In this document: in pieces, positions 25,554 to 33,609 of the stretch
Layout of the letters: each line of letters starts with the position of its first letter
Position numbering within the stretch: the first letter of the stretch is position 1
Translations under genes and position numbers: made by a program
The notes under the pieces: generated by a model
Database searches by the model: none
Seen by the model: the letters and a program-made list of their open reading frames with translations, nothing else
What the model was told of the DNA's origin: nothing
From: Acidimicrobiaceae bacterium
GTDB lineage: Bacteria; Actinomycetota; Acidimicrobiia; Acidimicrobiales; RAAP-2
Direction: 5' to 3'
NCBI GenBank assembly: GCA_003132165.1
Contig: PKWW01000066.1
Coordinates: 77,681-117,143 of the forward strand
Length of the DNA stretch: 39,463 nt

Positions 25554-25559
25554 TACCGT
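25554..25559 (+). promoter_or_regulatory. -10 element TACCGT, leaderless Nudix gene
   Basis: TACCGT, 7 nt (tggcgac), then GTG at 25567; this decides the start over the upstream TTG at 25531. Confidence 0.4.
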
Positions 25560-25566
25560 TGGCGAC

Positions 25567-26031
25567 GTGTACCTGTTGACCGGCGAACTGATTGTTCCTA
25601 AGGACGCGCCGAACGACCTCATTCGCGCCGCGGGTGGCATCGTGCACCGTTTCGTGTCGGGCGGACGGGTCGAGATCGCGTGCATCTACCGCGAGGCGCG
25701 CGGCGACTGGACGTTCCCCAAGGGCAAGCTCGACCCGGGTGAGACCTTCGAACAGGCGGCCTTGCGAGAAGTCGTCGAAGAGACCGGCATGCACTGTCAG
25801 GTCGTGAAGTTCGTCGGCACCACCAACTACACGCACCGCAAGGGCAAGCCGAAGATCGTGGCGTACTACCTCATGACGGTGCACCAGGGCGAGTTCGAAC
25901 CGAATGACGAAGTGGACGAACTCGTGTGGCTGCCACTCGAGCAGGTGCGCGCGCATCTGACGTGGGACCGTGACCAGGAGCTCTTGGATCTCGTCCTCGC
26001 GCTACCCGAACTGCGGGCGCAAGCCTCCTAG
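25567..26031 (+). CDS. Nudix hydrolase
   Basis: A 154-aa pyrophosphohydrolase acting on a nucleoside diphosphate linked to another group. The Nudix box is complete: GKLDPGETFEQAALREVV followed by EETG, with the metal-binding REVVEE core. The lead-in IRAAGGIVHRFV and the FPKGKLD strand are as in MutT/Ap4A-hydrolase-like members; FPKGKLDPGE is the form common in diadenosine polyphosphate and mRNA/NTP-cleaning enzymes. The GTG start is chosen from its leaderless-type promoter. The gene ends on the CTAG shared with the convergent ABC ATPase gene. Substrate not determined. Confidence 0.92.
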   Translation: MYLLTGELIVPKDAPNDLIRAAGGIVHRFVSGGRVEIACIYREARGDWTFPKGKLDPGETFEQAALREVVEETGMHCQVVKFVGTTNYTHRKGKPKIVAYYLMTVHQGEFEPNDEVDELVWLPLEQVRAHLTWDRDQELLDLVLALPELRAQAS

Positions 26032-26762
26032 CGGGAGCGCTCGAGGAACTTCCTCGTGGCTTCGTGAGTCGGATCGTTGAACATCTGGTCGGGCGTACCC
26101 TTCTCGACGAGCACGCCCTTCTCGAGGAACGCAATCTGGTGGGATACGTCCTTCGCGAAGTTCATCTCGTGGGTGGCGATGAGCATCGTCGTGCCGTGGT
26201 GGGCAAGATCGGTGAGCAGGTCGAGCACCTCGCCCACGAGCGTCGGGTCGAGTGCGCTCGTCACCTCGTCGAGCAGCAAGAGGGAGGGCTGCATGGCGAG
26301 CGAGCGCACGATAGCGACGCGCTGTTGCTGACCGCCCGAGAGCCGGTCGGGGAATTCGTCGGCGCGCTCGCGCAGTCCAATGCGGTCCAGCAGCGCGAGC
26401 GCCTCGTCGTGCACGTCGGCGCGCTTTCGTTTCAACGCGTAGATGGGGCCGAGCATGATGTTGTCCAGCACGCTCAAGTGCGGGAACAGGTTGAACGACT
26501 GGAACACCATGCCGATGTGGCGGCGCACGAGGTTGGGGTCGATTCGCGCGTCGCCGAGTGATTGGCCGAACAGGGTGATGGTGCCGCCGTCGATGGTCTC
26601 GAGCAGGTTCGCGCACCGGAGCAGCGTTGACTTGCCCGAGCCCGATGCTCCGATGAGACAGACCACCTCATGGCGGTGAAGCGAAAGCGAGATGCCACGT
26701 AGTACTTCGTTCTCACCGAAGCGCTTCACGACCGAATCGAGTTCCAGGATGACGTTGGTCAT
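26028..26762 (-). CDS. Polar amino-acid ABC transporter, ATP-binding protein
   Basis: A 244-aa ATPase subunit of a GlnQ/HisP-type importer. Walker A is GASGSGKST (about 38-46), the Q loop is VFQSFNLFPH, the signature is LSGGQQQRVAIVRSLA, Walker B is LLLLDEVTSALDP, and the switch His is in IATHEMNFAKDV. The ATG at 26762 overlaps the permease stop by 1 nt (TAATG), giving tight coupling; longer upstream frames are shadows of the permease gene. It is the last gene of the SBP-permease-ATPase operon. Amino-acid specificity is inferred from family resemblance only. Confidence 0.95.
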   Translation of the reverse strand: MTNVILELDSVVKRFGENEVLRGISLSLHRHEVVCLIGASGSGKSTLLRCANLLETIDGGTITLFGQSLGDARIDPNLVRRHIGMVFQSFNLFPHLSVLDNIMLGPIYALKRKRADVHDEALALLDRIGLRERADEFPDRLSGGQQQRVAIVRSLAMQPSLLLLDEVTSALDPTLVGEVLDLLTDLAHHGTTMLIATHEMNFAKDVSHQIAFLEKGVLVEKGTPDQMFNDPTHEATRKFLERSR

Positions 26763-27652
26763 TACGAGTTCGCCAGTCGGCGCGTGCGGTCGCGCGCCAT
26801 GAGGTAGTCGGTGAAGCGGGTCATTGGTACGGTGAGCACGATGAAGAAGATCGACGCCACGACGAGTCCACCGCCGTTGAAGAGCGCCCCCTGGGATATC
26901 TGGGCGGCCTGGAAGATCTCGATTGCGCCAAGGGCCGACACCAGGGCCGTGTCCTTCTGGAGCGAGATGAAGTCGTTGAGCAGTGGCGGGATCACGGTTC
27001 GCACGGCCTGGGGGAGGATGACCCTTCGCATGGTCGAACGGTGTGTGAGACCGAGCGACCGCGCGGCGAGTAGCTGACCGTTCGGCACCGAGTAGATGCC
27101 TGCGCGCAGGACCTCTGACACGTAGGCGCTGTAGCCCAAGGTGAGTGCGACCACGCCGTAGACGGCGAGCGGCAACTTGGAGACGAAGGGGAGCTGCAGT
27201 GCCGGCAGCCCCTCGCCGACGATCGCTATCACGAGGATTATGGGGATGCCGCGCATGATGTCCGAGTACACGGTCGCCAGGATTCGAAAGGGCAACAGTA
27301 CTGGCGACTGGCTGAAGCGGATCCACGCCAGCGACAGACCGAAGAACAGGATCAGTACCTCGGCGATCATGAACATCCAGATGTTGGTGAAGAGGGCGTC
27401 GCGCATAGCGCTGATGCCGGCTTTGGGGTCGCCGACCCACGAGATCCACATGTCGTGGAAGTTCATGAAGTAGGAACGAAAGGCCGCCGCCCCGGGGGCT
27501 CGGAAGAGGATGAGCGCGAGCGCCACGACGACGACGATGATGGACATCGAACTCGCCACGATTCCTCGCCGCCCCGCGAAGAGCTGACTACGCTTCGATC
27601 CGAAGAGCCTCGGCACCTCTCCCGACAGTTCGGTGTCGGCGTCGAGCGACAT
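26762..27652 (-). CDS. Polar amino-acid ABC transporter, permease
   Basis: A 296-aa inner-membrane permease of the HisMQ type. A cytoplasmic N-terminus of about 35 residues (with GEVPRLFGSKRSQLFAGRRG) is followed by a first helix SIIVVVVALALILF and then the permease core starting at ALFTNIWMFMIAEVLILFFG. The EAA loop that docks on the ATPase is ARSLGLTHRSTMRRVILPQAVR. IMRGIPIILVI is the usual motif of this family. The ATG at 27652 lies 5 nt after the SBP stop. A single permease suggests a homodimeric channel, unless a second gene lies elsewhere. Confidence 0.94.
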   Translation of the reverse strand: MSLDADTELSGEVPRLFGSKRSQLFAGRRGIVASSMSIIVVVVALALILFRAPGAAAFRSYFMNFHDMWISWVGDPKAGISAMRDALFTNIWMFMIAEVLILFFGLSLAWIRFSQSPVLLPFRILATVYSDIMRGIPIILVIAIVGEGLPALQLPFVSKLPLAVYGVVALTLGYSAYVSEVLRAGIYSVPNGQLLAARSLGLTHRSTMRRVILPQAVRTVIPPLLNDFISLQKDTALVSALGAIEIFQAAQISQGALFNGGGLVVASIFFIVLTVPMTRFTDYLMARDRTRRLANS

Positions 27653-27657
27653 CGCGC

Positions 27658-28533
27658 CTACGGCTTGATGACGGGCACGCTGGTGTAGATGTCCAGCCAC
27701 TTCTTTTGCAGTGATGCGAGGGTGCCGTTGGACTTGAGCGCGGCAATCGCGACGTTCACGCAGCCGAGCAGCGGACTGCCCTTCTTGAACAGAAGTCCGT
27801 AGTGCTCGCCGACGCTCGGGAACTGACCCACCTGGGTGGCGACGAGCTTCTTCTTCGTGTTGACGATCTGGGAGGACGCCATGTACTGACCGGTCGGGGT
27901 GTCGATCACGATCGCGTCGATCTGACCGGTCTGCAGCGCGAGTACGGCGCGGTCGAGCGTCGAGTACACGCGAGCCGGCTTGGTGGGCCTGATGTAGTCG
28001 TTGATGTAGGCGAGTCCGGTCGTGCCGATCTGGTCGCCGTAGAGGTAGTTCTTCAGCTCAGCGGCCGAGTGACCCTTCACGATCTTGTCGGTCTTCAGGG
28101 CGACGATCGACTGCTGCACGTCGTAGTAACTCGTGGAGAAGGAGACGACATTGGCGCGCGCAGCGGTGTAGGAGACCTCGTTGATGTCGAAGTCGAAGGA
28201 CTTGGGGCCGGGGGCGTAACTCGAGTCGAAGGGCTCGTAGACCCATTTGACGTCGCTCTTGGCGACGCCGAGGGTACCCGCGATCGCGTAGGCCACGGCC
28301 GACTCGTAGCCCTTAGCGTTGCTCGGCTTGTTGTTGACGAACCAAGGTGTGTAGACGGGATTGTCGGTCGCGACCGTGAACTTGCCCTTCGTGTACTCAC
28401 TCGAGGCGATGGAGGTCTTGCAGGATGCGAGCGTCAGTGTGGCGGCGTTTGCCGCAACGCTTGAACCGAGTGAGACAACAGTGAGCACAGAGGCACCCAT
28501 GAGGCCCGCCAAGGCGAGTCGGAGGTTACGCAT
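27658..28533 (-). CDS. Amino-acid ABC transporter substrate-binding protein
   Basis: A 291-aa periplasmic-type binding protein of the family 3 solute-binding group. The signal peptide (LRLALAGLMGASVLTVVSLGSSVAANA, cleavage likely before ATL) has no lipobox, which is unusual for a Gram-positive importer. Ligand-domain landmarks: GKFTVATDNPVYTPWFV, GYESAVAYAIAGTLG, DFDINEVSYTAARANVVSFSTSYYDV, QIDAIVIDTPTGQYMA and HYGLLFKKGSPL. AAGGGA lies 5 nt before the ATG. It is first in the operon and its promoter region holds a perfect inverted repeat. The DINEVSYT segment in place of the common DxxxAGMTIT hints at a divergent ligand preference. Confidence 0.93.
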   Translation of the reverse strand: MRNLRLALAGLMGASVLTVVSLGSSVAANAATLTLASCKTSIASSEYTKGKFTVATDNPVYTPWFVNNKPSNAKGYESAVAYAIAGTLGVAKSDVKWVYEPFDSSYAPGPKSFDFDINEVSYTAARANVVSFSTSYYDVQQSIVALKTDKIVKGHSAAELKNYLYGDQIGTTGLAYINDYIRPTKPARVYSTLDRAVLALQTGQIDAIVIDTPTGQYMASSQIVNTKKKLVATQVGQFPSVGEHYGLLFKKGSPLLGCVNVAIAALKSNGTLASLQKKWLDIYTSVPVIKP

Positions 28534-28566
28534 TTGTTTCCCTTCTACGTTGGACGTCGCGATTGG

Positions 28567-28595
28567 CTATTTCCTAGTGCAATGATAGGAAATAG
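28567..28595 (-). promoter_or_regulatory. Perfect 10-bp inverted repeat in the ABC-transporter promoter region
   Basis: CTATTTCCTA at 28567-28576 and TAGGAAATAG at 28586-28595 form a perfect inverted repeat with a 9-bp spacer, 34-62 nt before the SBP start codon. On the minus strand the spacer side contains TATCAT, a good -10, so a dimeric regulator bound here would block the promoter. An RNA hairpin is the other reading. Confidence 0.6.
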
Positions 28596-28849
28596 GGGTA
28601 TCGCTCGCCAAAACTAGTGGATGCGGGGCGTAATTGCGTCCGCACGATCGACAGTTGACGAGGCGTGCTCTTGCGCACGCGGACTCTCGCGGCGTCGCCA
28701 AGTCGACGGGCGTCGTCGTGGCACAACGGTGTCACATCGAAACGACCGGGCTCGCGGCGGTACCGGGTGATGTCGTGCACCCGGGCCACTTGTGCGATCG
28801 TCGTGGCGAGTGCCGTATTCGTCGATTTCAGAAAATTTTCCTTCGCCAA
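28574..28849 (-). CDS. Tentative small hypothetical protein upstream of the ABC operon
   Basis: The 343 bases between the SBP gene and tRNA-Ser hold no firm gene. One minus-strand frame of 91 codons (TTG start) has high third-position GC like its neighbours and natural-looking blocks: FLKSTNTALATTIAQVARVHD, then LCHDDARRLGDAARVRVRK and TPRQLSIVRTQLRP. Its last 10 codons run through the inverted repeat of the ABC promoter, and its start overlaps the upstream region of the tRNA promoter, which speak against it. I do not recognise a family. If real, it would be the first gene of the ABC unit. Confidence 0.3.
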   Translation of the reverse strand: MAKENFLKSTNTALATTIAQVARVHDITRYRREPGRFDVTPLCHDDARRLGDAARVRVRKSTPRQLSIVRTQLRPASTSFGERYPYFLSLH

Positions 28850-28860
28850 CTCCCGTTTAC

Positions 28861-28866
28861 TAGGAT
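28861..28866 (+). promoter_or_regulatory. -10 element TAGGAT of tRNA-Ser(GCU)
   Basis: TAGGAT ends 10 nt before the first base of the tRNA, the normal distance for a -10 element; no clear -35 sequence is seen. Confidence 0.4.
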
Positions 28867-28876
28867 AATCGTGCTG

Positions 28877-28971
<95 letters not shown>

Positions 28972-29000
28972 CAACACCGAGCGCCCAGCGCTCGGTGTTG
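28972..29000 (+). terminator. Hairpin terminator after tRNA-Ser(GCU)
   Basis: A perfect 13-bp stem with a 3-nt loop: CAACACCGAGCGC-CCA-GCGCTCGGTGTTG, starting 2 nt after the tRNA. There is no U tract after it, so termination may be of the U-less actinobacterial kind. It separates the tRNA from rimO, whose ribosome-binding site follows at once. Confidence 0.7.
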
Positions 29001-29021
29001 GCATATTAAGAGGAGACGTTC

Positions 29022-30323
29022 TTGCGGTACTGGATCGAGACGCTCGGGTGCCCCAAGAACCACGTGGACTCCGACAAACTTGCTGGACTCTTGGAGTCAC
29101 AGGGCTACGACCTCGCGTCGTCGGCGGAACTCGCGGACCTCGTGGTGGCGAACACCTGCGCGTTCATCGAAGCGGCGCGCGAGGAGTCGATTGAAACAGT
29201 CCTCGAACTCGCTGACCGTAAGCAGGGCAACGCTCGTCTCGTCGTGACGGGCTGCATGGCCGAGCGCTACGGTGACGAACTCGCCGCCGCTCTGCCGGAG
29301 GTGGACCTCGTCGCGGGTTTCGGTGAGAGTCTCACCGCGATCGCCACGACCAAGGTGACGCTGCGCAAGCGCACGACCCCCGCGTTCGATCTCTTGAACC
29401 TGCCGCGTCCGAAGACGAGCTCGCCCTGGGCCTACGTCAAGATCGCCGAGGGCTGTGACCGTCGATGCGGCTTCTGCGCAATTCCGACCTTCCGCGGCGA
29501 CCAGCGCTCGCGCTCGACCGAGGAGATCCTGAGCGAGGCGCGCGCCCTCGCCGACGGCGGGGTCAAGGAGGTCGTACTCATCGCTCAGGACCTCGCGAGC
29601 TGGGGTCACGACCGACGCCGAGCCGGACGTGGCGAAGCGGTCGAGGTGCTCGACGAGGGCGGCACGCAGCCGCTCATCGATCTGACGCGCACCTTGAGCG
29701 CGGAGATCGAACGAGTTCGACTCTTGTACCTCTATCCGTCGGGGCTCACGAGTGGGCTGATCGAGACCATCCTTGCGACCGGCGTGCCGTACTTCGACCT
29801 CTCGCTGCAGCACGCGTCGCGACCAATGCTGCGCGCCATGCGGCGCTGGGGCGACTCGGACCGGTTCCTCGAGAGGATCGCCGCGATTCGTGCGGCCGAC
29901 CCCGACGCCACGTTCCGGTCATCGTTCATCCTCGGCTATCCCGGGGAAACCGAGGACGACCAGCGTGAGTTGCTCGAGTTCGTGGAAGCCGCCCAGCTGG
30001 ACTGGGCCGGGTTCTTCACGTTCTCCGCCGAGGACGGTACCTACGCCAAAGACCTCGCGGGTCAGATCCCCCACGAGTTGGCCCTCGAACGCCTGCGTGA
30101 AGTCAGCGAGCTGCAGGACACGATTACCGCGCAGCGACGTGATTCCCTGGTGGGCACCCGCCAGCGGATCCTGATCGACGCGCCCGGTGTGGGACGTAGT
30201 GTCCGAGAGTGCCCGGAGATCGATGGCATCGTAATGGTCGATCCGTCACTTAACGTTGGGACAATGGTTGAGTGTGAGATCGTGGCGAGCCACGGGACGG
30301 ACTTGGAGGGGGTGCCGGTATGA
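29022..30323 (+). CDS. rimO: Ribosomal protein S12 methylthiotransferase RimO
   Basis: A 433-aa radical-SAM methylthiotransferase that adds a methylthio group to the conserved Asp of ribosomal protein S12. The MTTase domain ligands are C10 (ETLGCPKN), C46 (VANTCAF) and C78 (VTGCMAE); the radical-SAM cluster is C145, C149 and C152 (GCDRRCGFCAIP). A TRAM domain closes the protein (LVGTRQRILIDAPG...MVECEIVASHG). GCPKNHVDS marks RimO rather than MiaB. The TTG start is preceded by AAGAGGAG. It overlaps pgsA by 4 nt, the standard actinobacterial order. Confidence 0.95.
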   Translation: MRYWIETLGCPKNHVDSDKLAGLLESQGYDLASSAELADLVVANTCAFIEAAREESIETVLELADRKQGNARLVVTGCMAERYGDELAAALPEVDLVAGFGESLTAIATTKVTLRKRTTPAFDLLNLPRPKTSSPWAYVKIAEGCDRRCGFCAIPTFRGDQRSRSTEEILSEARALADGGVKEVVLIAQDLASWGHDRRRAGRGEAVEVLDEGGTQPLIDLTRTLSAEIERVRLLYLYPSGLTSGLIETILATGVPYFDLSLQHASRPMLRAMRRWGDSDRFLERIAAIRAADPDATFRSSFILGYPGETEDDQRELLEFVEAAQLDWAGFFTFSAEDGTYAKDLAGQIPHELALERLREVSELQDTITAQRRDSLVGTRQRILIDAPGVGRSVRECPEIDGIVMVDPSLNVGTMVECEIVASHGTDLEGVPV

Positions 30324-30895
30324 GAACTGACGAGCGCACCTACGGCGAGAGCGCACTGCTGACGCCGGCGAATCTGGTGACCGCGTTTCGTCTCCTGGTG
30401 GCACCGGTGTTCATCTATCTCGTCATTGTCGACCGCATTTCGTGGTGGACGGCCCTCGTGGGTTTTGTCGCCGCGGCGTCGGACTACTTCGACGGCATCG
30501 TCGCTCGCCGTCACGGCACGACGACCTCGGGTGCGTTCCTTGATCCGCTGGCGGACAAGGTCATCGTGCTCGGCAGCCTCTACGCGCTCATCATCTCGCG
30601 ACCCCACGGCATCAAGAGTTTCATCGTGCCCGCGATCATCATCACGCTGCGCGAGATCTGGATGAGCGTCCACCGTTCGAAGGCCGCGAAGCGGGGCATC
30701 TCGATCCCCGCGAGCAGAATCGCCAAGTGGAAGACCTTCGTCCAGGACTGGGCTATCGCTTTTTGCGTGTTACCCCTTACTGCCCACCACCTGTGGATCG
30801 GACTCGCCACGATCTGGATCGCCGCGGTGATGACGGTCTACACCGGTTGGCGCTACTACGTGGACGGCAAGAAGGTGTTCGTAAGTGCGCGTTGA
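30320..30895 (+). CDS. pgsA: CDP-diacylglycerol--glycerol-3-phosphate 3-phosphatidyltransferase
   Basis: A 191-aa membrane enzyme making phosphatidylglycerol phosphate from CDP-diacylglycerol and glycerol-3-phosphate. The CDP-alcohol phosphotransferase motif is complete: DYFDGIVARRHGTTTSGAFLDPLADK, with all four aspartates (here given in two pieces: DYFDGIVAR and FLDPLADK). TPANLVTAFRLLVAPVF is the usual first helix and several more follow. Start and stop overlap the neighbours (ATGA with rimO, 11 nt with cinA), so rimO-pgsA-cinA is one translationally coupled operon. Its place next to cinA supports PgsA over the related PssA or PgsA2. Confidence 0.93.
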   Translation: MRTDERTYGESALLTPANLVTAFRLLVAPVFIYLVIVDRISWWTALVGFVAAASDYFDGIVARRHGTTTSGAFLDPLADKVIVLGSLYALIISRPHGIKSFIVPAIIITLREIWMSVHRSKAAKRGISIPASRIAKWKTFVQDWAIAFCVLPLTAHHLWIGLATIWIAAVMTVYTGWRYYVDGKKVFVSAR

Positions 30896-32144
30896 GATCG
30901 TCGCAGTAGGCACTGAGCTTCTGCTCGGCCAGATTCCTGACACCAACTCCCAGTGGCTCGGCGAGCACTTGGCGGCGAACGGTATCGCGTCACACTTCCA
31001 CCAGCACGTGGGCGACAACCACGAGCGCATCGTGCTCGCCTTTCGCACCGCGCTCGCGCGCAGCGACGCAGTAATCGTCTGCGGCGGACTCGGTCCAACC
31101 CAGGACGACATCACCCGCGCCGCCCTCGCCGAGGTGATGAACGTTCCCCTCGAGCGCCACGACGACATCGTCGTATCCATTCGCAAGATGTTCGGTTCGC
31201 GGGGTCGCCCGATGCCCGACAACAACTTGCTCCAGGCCGACGTTCCCAGGGGCGCCTCGATCATCACTCAGACGAGGGGCACCGCACCCGGTCTGATCTG
31301 TCCGGTCGGACAGAAGGTCGTCTACGCGGTACCGGGCGTGCCCCACGAGATGACCGACATGTTCGAACGGGCAATCCTGCCGGATCTGCTCGCGCGCGAG
31401 CGCGCCGGTGGGAGGACCTCGGTCATCACGAGTCGCGTGCTTCGTACCTGGGGCGCGAGTGAGTCGGCCCTCGCCGAAGCAGTGGGCGAACGTTTCGACG
31501 CCCTCACCGATGACAGCCGAGTGACGATTGCGTTCCTCGCCTCGGGCATCGAAGGCATCAAGATTCGTATAACCGCACGAGGCGACAATGCTGGTCACGC
31601 CGCCGCCCTGCTCGAGGAAGAGGAACGACTCGTGCGTCGTCTCATCAACGACAAGCTCGGGGACATCATCTTCGGCGTGGATGACGAGACGATGGAGAAC
31701 GCCATCGCCACGCGACTTCTCAAGCGCGGTCTGACGCTCGCTGTGGCGGAATCGTTGACGGGCGGCATCATCGCGAGCCGTCTGGTGGGAATCGCCGGCG
31801 CTTCCAAATGGTTTCAGGGTGGCGTCGTGAGTTACGCCTCGCAGGTGAAGTTCGATCTCCTCGGGGTGCCCGAGGGAACCGTCGTGAGTGCCGACGCCGC
31901 CAAGGCCATGGCGCAAGGGGTGCGCCGCGTGCTCGGTAGTGACGTTGGCCTCAGCGTGACCGGCGTCGCCGGACCCGAGGAACAGGACGGCCAGCCCGTC
32001 GGAACCGTGTTCGTGGGCATCGCGCTGGGCGACGCGGTCGAAGAGGTAGCGCTTCGCCTGCCGGGTGACCGACCGCGGATCCGCAGCTACAGCGCCATCA
32101 GCGCACTCGACGCGCTGCGACGCGCGCTCGACCGGTTGCCGTAG
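30885..32144 (+). CDS. cinA: CinA: competence/damage-inducible protein, NMN amidohydrolase/ADP-ribose pyrophosphatase
   Basis: A 419-aa two-domain protein. The N-terminal molybdopterin-binding-like COG1058 domain begins VEIVAVGTELLLGQIPDTNSQWL and contains VCGGLGPTQDDITR and VYAVPGVPHEM; the C-terminal PncC nicotinamide-nucleotide amidase domain begins LAVAESLTGGIIASRLVGIAGASKWF and continues with VSYASQVKFDLLGV and SVTGVAGPEEQDGQPVGTVF in separate blocks. Start is GTG within the last codons of pgsA. It deamidates NMN and, through the first domain, is known in some bacteria to hydrolyse ADP-ribose. The location just before recA is conserved in many bacteria; here another gene lies in between. 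Confidence 0.95.
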   Translation: MRVEIVAVGTELLLGQIPDTNSQWLGEHLAANGIASHFHQHVGDNHERIVLAFRTALARSDAVIVCGGLGPTQDDITRAALAEVMNVPLERHDDIVVSIRKMFGSRGRPMPDNNLLQADVPRGASIITQTRGTAPGLICPVGQKVVYAVPGVPHEMTDMFERAILPDLLARERAGGRTSVITSRVLRTWGASESALAEAVGERFDALTDDSRVTIAFLASGIEGIKIRITARGDNAGHAAALLEEEERLVRRLINDKLGDIIFGVDDETMENAIATRLLKRGLTLAVAESLTGGIIASRLVGIAGASKWFQGGVVSYASQVKFDLLGVPEGTVVSADAAKAMAQGVRRVLGSDVGLSVTGVAGPEEQDGQPVGTVFVGIALGDAVEEVALRLPGDRPRIRSYSAISALDALRRALDRLP

Positions 32145-32192
32145 TCACCACCGACGTCACGTAGTCTCAACTCAGAACAACGGGGGAAAGAT

Positions 32193-33422
32193 ATGTCGTC
32201 GCTGGAAATTCAATTCGATCCGTTCGAGCTGGGCTTTGACGCCACGCGCCTCGAGCGGATCCAGACCCACTTCGACCAGTACGTCGATGATTCTCGTCTG
32301 GCCGGTTGGCTCGCGACCGTGTCGCGAGGCGGCGAGTTGGTGTGGACCGGCAAGGCCGGACACCGTGACCGCGAAAAGGGTCTCGCGGTCGCCGACGACA
32401 CGATCTGGCGAATCTATTCGATGACCAAGCCGCTGACGTCAATCGCGACGATGATCCTCTACGAGGAAGGACTCTTCGACCTCAATGATGACGCCGGCAA
32501 GTGGATCGAGGCGTTGAAGAACCCTCGCGTCTACGTCTCGGGGCCGCCGAACAATCCCCGGACCGTTCCCGCGATCGAGCCGGTTCGGATCCACCACCTG
32601 CTCTCGCACACCAGCGGGCTCACGTACGGCTTCCACTACACGCACGTGACCGACGCGATCTACCGGGCCAAGGGTTACGACTTCGGTTACCCGAAGGACG
32701 CCGACCTCGCCCAGGCGGTGCACGACTGGTGTTCGAGCCCCCTGGTATTCCAGCCCGGCACCGGCTGGAACTACTCGGTCGCGACCGACGTGCTCGGACG
32801 ACTCATCGAGATCTGGAGCGGCCAGTCGCTTGACGTGTTCATGCGTGAGAGGATCCTCGAACCGCTCGGGATGGACGACACCGAGTGGTGGTGTCCGCCC
32901 GAGAAGCAGGACCGCCTGGCGATGCTGTACGTGCCGGTGAACGGCGAGTCGGTCGCGCACGAGCCGATTGCGAGAGCCGCCACCCGACCACCCCAACTGC
33001 TGGGCGGCGGCGGCGGACTGCTCTCCACCGCCTACGACTACAACCGGTTCATGTCCATGCTGCTACGCGGCGGGCAACTCGACGGCGTGCGCATCATCTC
33101 GAGCCGAACGCTCCAATTGATGACAATGAACCATCTGCCCGACAACACCGATCTCGAGGACTTCGCAACGGACTCATTCTCCGAGGCGGACTACGCGGGC
33201 GTGGGTTTCGGGCTCGGCTTCTCCGTTGTTGGCGATCAGGCGAAGAACAAGAGCCTGGTTCCCGAGGGTAGTTTCGCCTGGGGTGGGGCGGCATCGACCG
33301 CGTTCTGGGTCGACCCGGTCGAGGACCTGACGGTGAGTTTCTTCACGCAGTTGCTGCCGAGCAGCACGTACCCGATTCGGCGTGATCTGCAGCGCCTGGT
33401 GTACCAGGCGCTAGTTGATTGA
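32193..33422 (+). CDS. Serine hydrolase of the beta-lactamase/class C-like family
   Basis: A 409-aa hydrolase of the penicillin-binding-protein/esterase group. The nucleophile motif SxxK is S76-K79 (YSMTKP), the second motif is the Tyr of YSVATD (Y194), where true class C enzymes have YxN, and HHLLSHTSGLTYG is the usual helix of the family. The KTG-like motif is probably the WGGAASTAFW block near residue 365. Members often are esterases or transesterases rather than beta-lactamases, and the lack of YxN and of a signal peptide fits a cytoplasmic esterase. GGGGGAAAG before the ATG is the ribosome-binding site. A TAGTCT -10 (32162-32167) suggests its own promoter. Confidence 0.9.
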   Translation: MSSLEIQFDPFELGFDATRLERIQTHFDQYVDDSRLAGWLATVSRGGELVWTGKAGHRDREKGLAVADDTIWRIYSMTKPLTSIATMILYEEGLFDLNDDAGKWIEALKNPRVYVSGPPNNPRTVPAIEPVRIHHLLSHTSGLTYGFHYTHVTDAIYRAKGYDFGYPKDADLAQAVHDWCSSPLVFQPGTGWNYSVATDVLGRLIEIWSGQSLDVFMRERILEPLGMDDTEWWCPPEKQDRLAMLYVPVNGESVAHEPIARAATRPPQLLGGGGGLLSTAYDYNRFMSMLLRGGQLDGVRIISSRTLQLMTMNHLPDNTDLEDFATDSFSEADYAGVGFGLGFSVVGDQAKNKSLVPEGSFAWGGAASTAFWVDPVEDLTVSFFTQLLPSSTYPIRRDLQRLVYQALVD

Positions 33423-33508
33423 GTTGATTGACCTGGATTTCCTTGGAACAATCCCATTATTTTGTTCCGAAGGGGTTAAGTATTGAAAGAAGGTCGGAAA
33501 TTCCACAT

Positions 33509-33526
33509 TACGAACATATGTTCGTA
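33509..33526 (+). promoter_or_regulatory. SOS box (LexA operator) of recA
   Basis: TACGAACATATGTTCGTA is an 18-bp perfect palindrome containing the Gram-positive/actinobacterial LexA consensus CGAAC-N4-GTTCG. It is directly followed by the -10 candidate TAACCT (33527-33532), so LexA would cover the promoter. recA is thus expected to be DNA-damage inducible. Confidence 0.93.
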
Positions 33527-33609
33527 TAACCTGAATGCCAGGTGGAGACCGACCGATGTCACAGAGTGCTCTTAGCGTGCTTGCGATGACAAAGAACAAG
33601 GAGATAGCA

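Noticed and set aside
33413..33430. Two tandem copies of AGTTGATTG at the stop of the serine hydrolase gene
   Set aside because: Only two 9-bp copies; too small to be more than a local duplication.
33445..33468. GGAACAA/TTGTTCC stem between the serine hydrolase gene and recA
   Set aside because: Only 7 bp with a 10-nt loop and no T tract, so a terminator is uncertain; I did not list it as a feature.
33535..33609. N-terminal extension of RecA (ATG at 33535 or 33556)
   Set aside because: The extra residues are not RecA-like, and the best ribosome-binding site is in front of ATG 33610.
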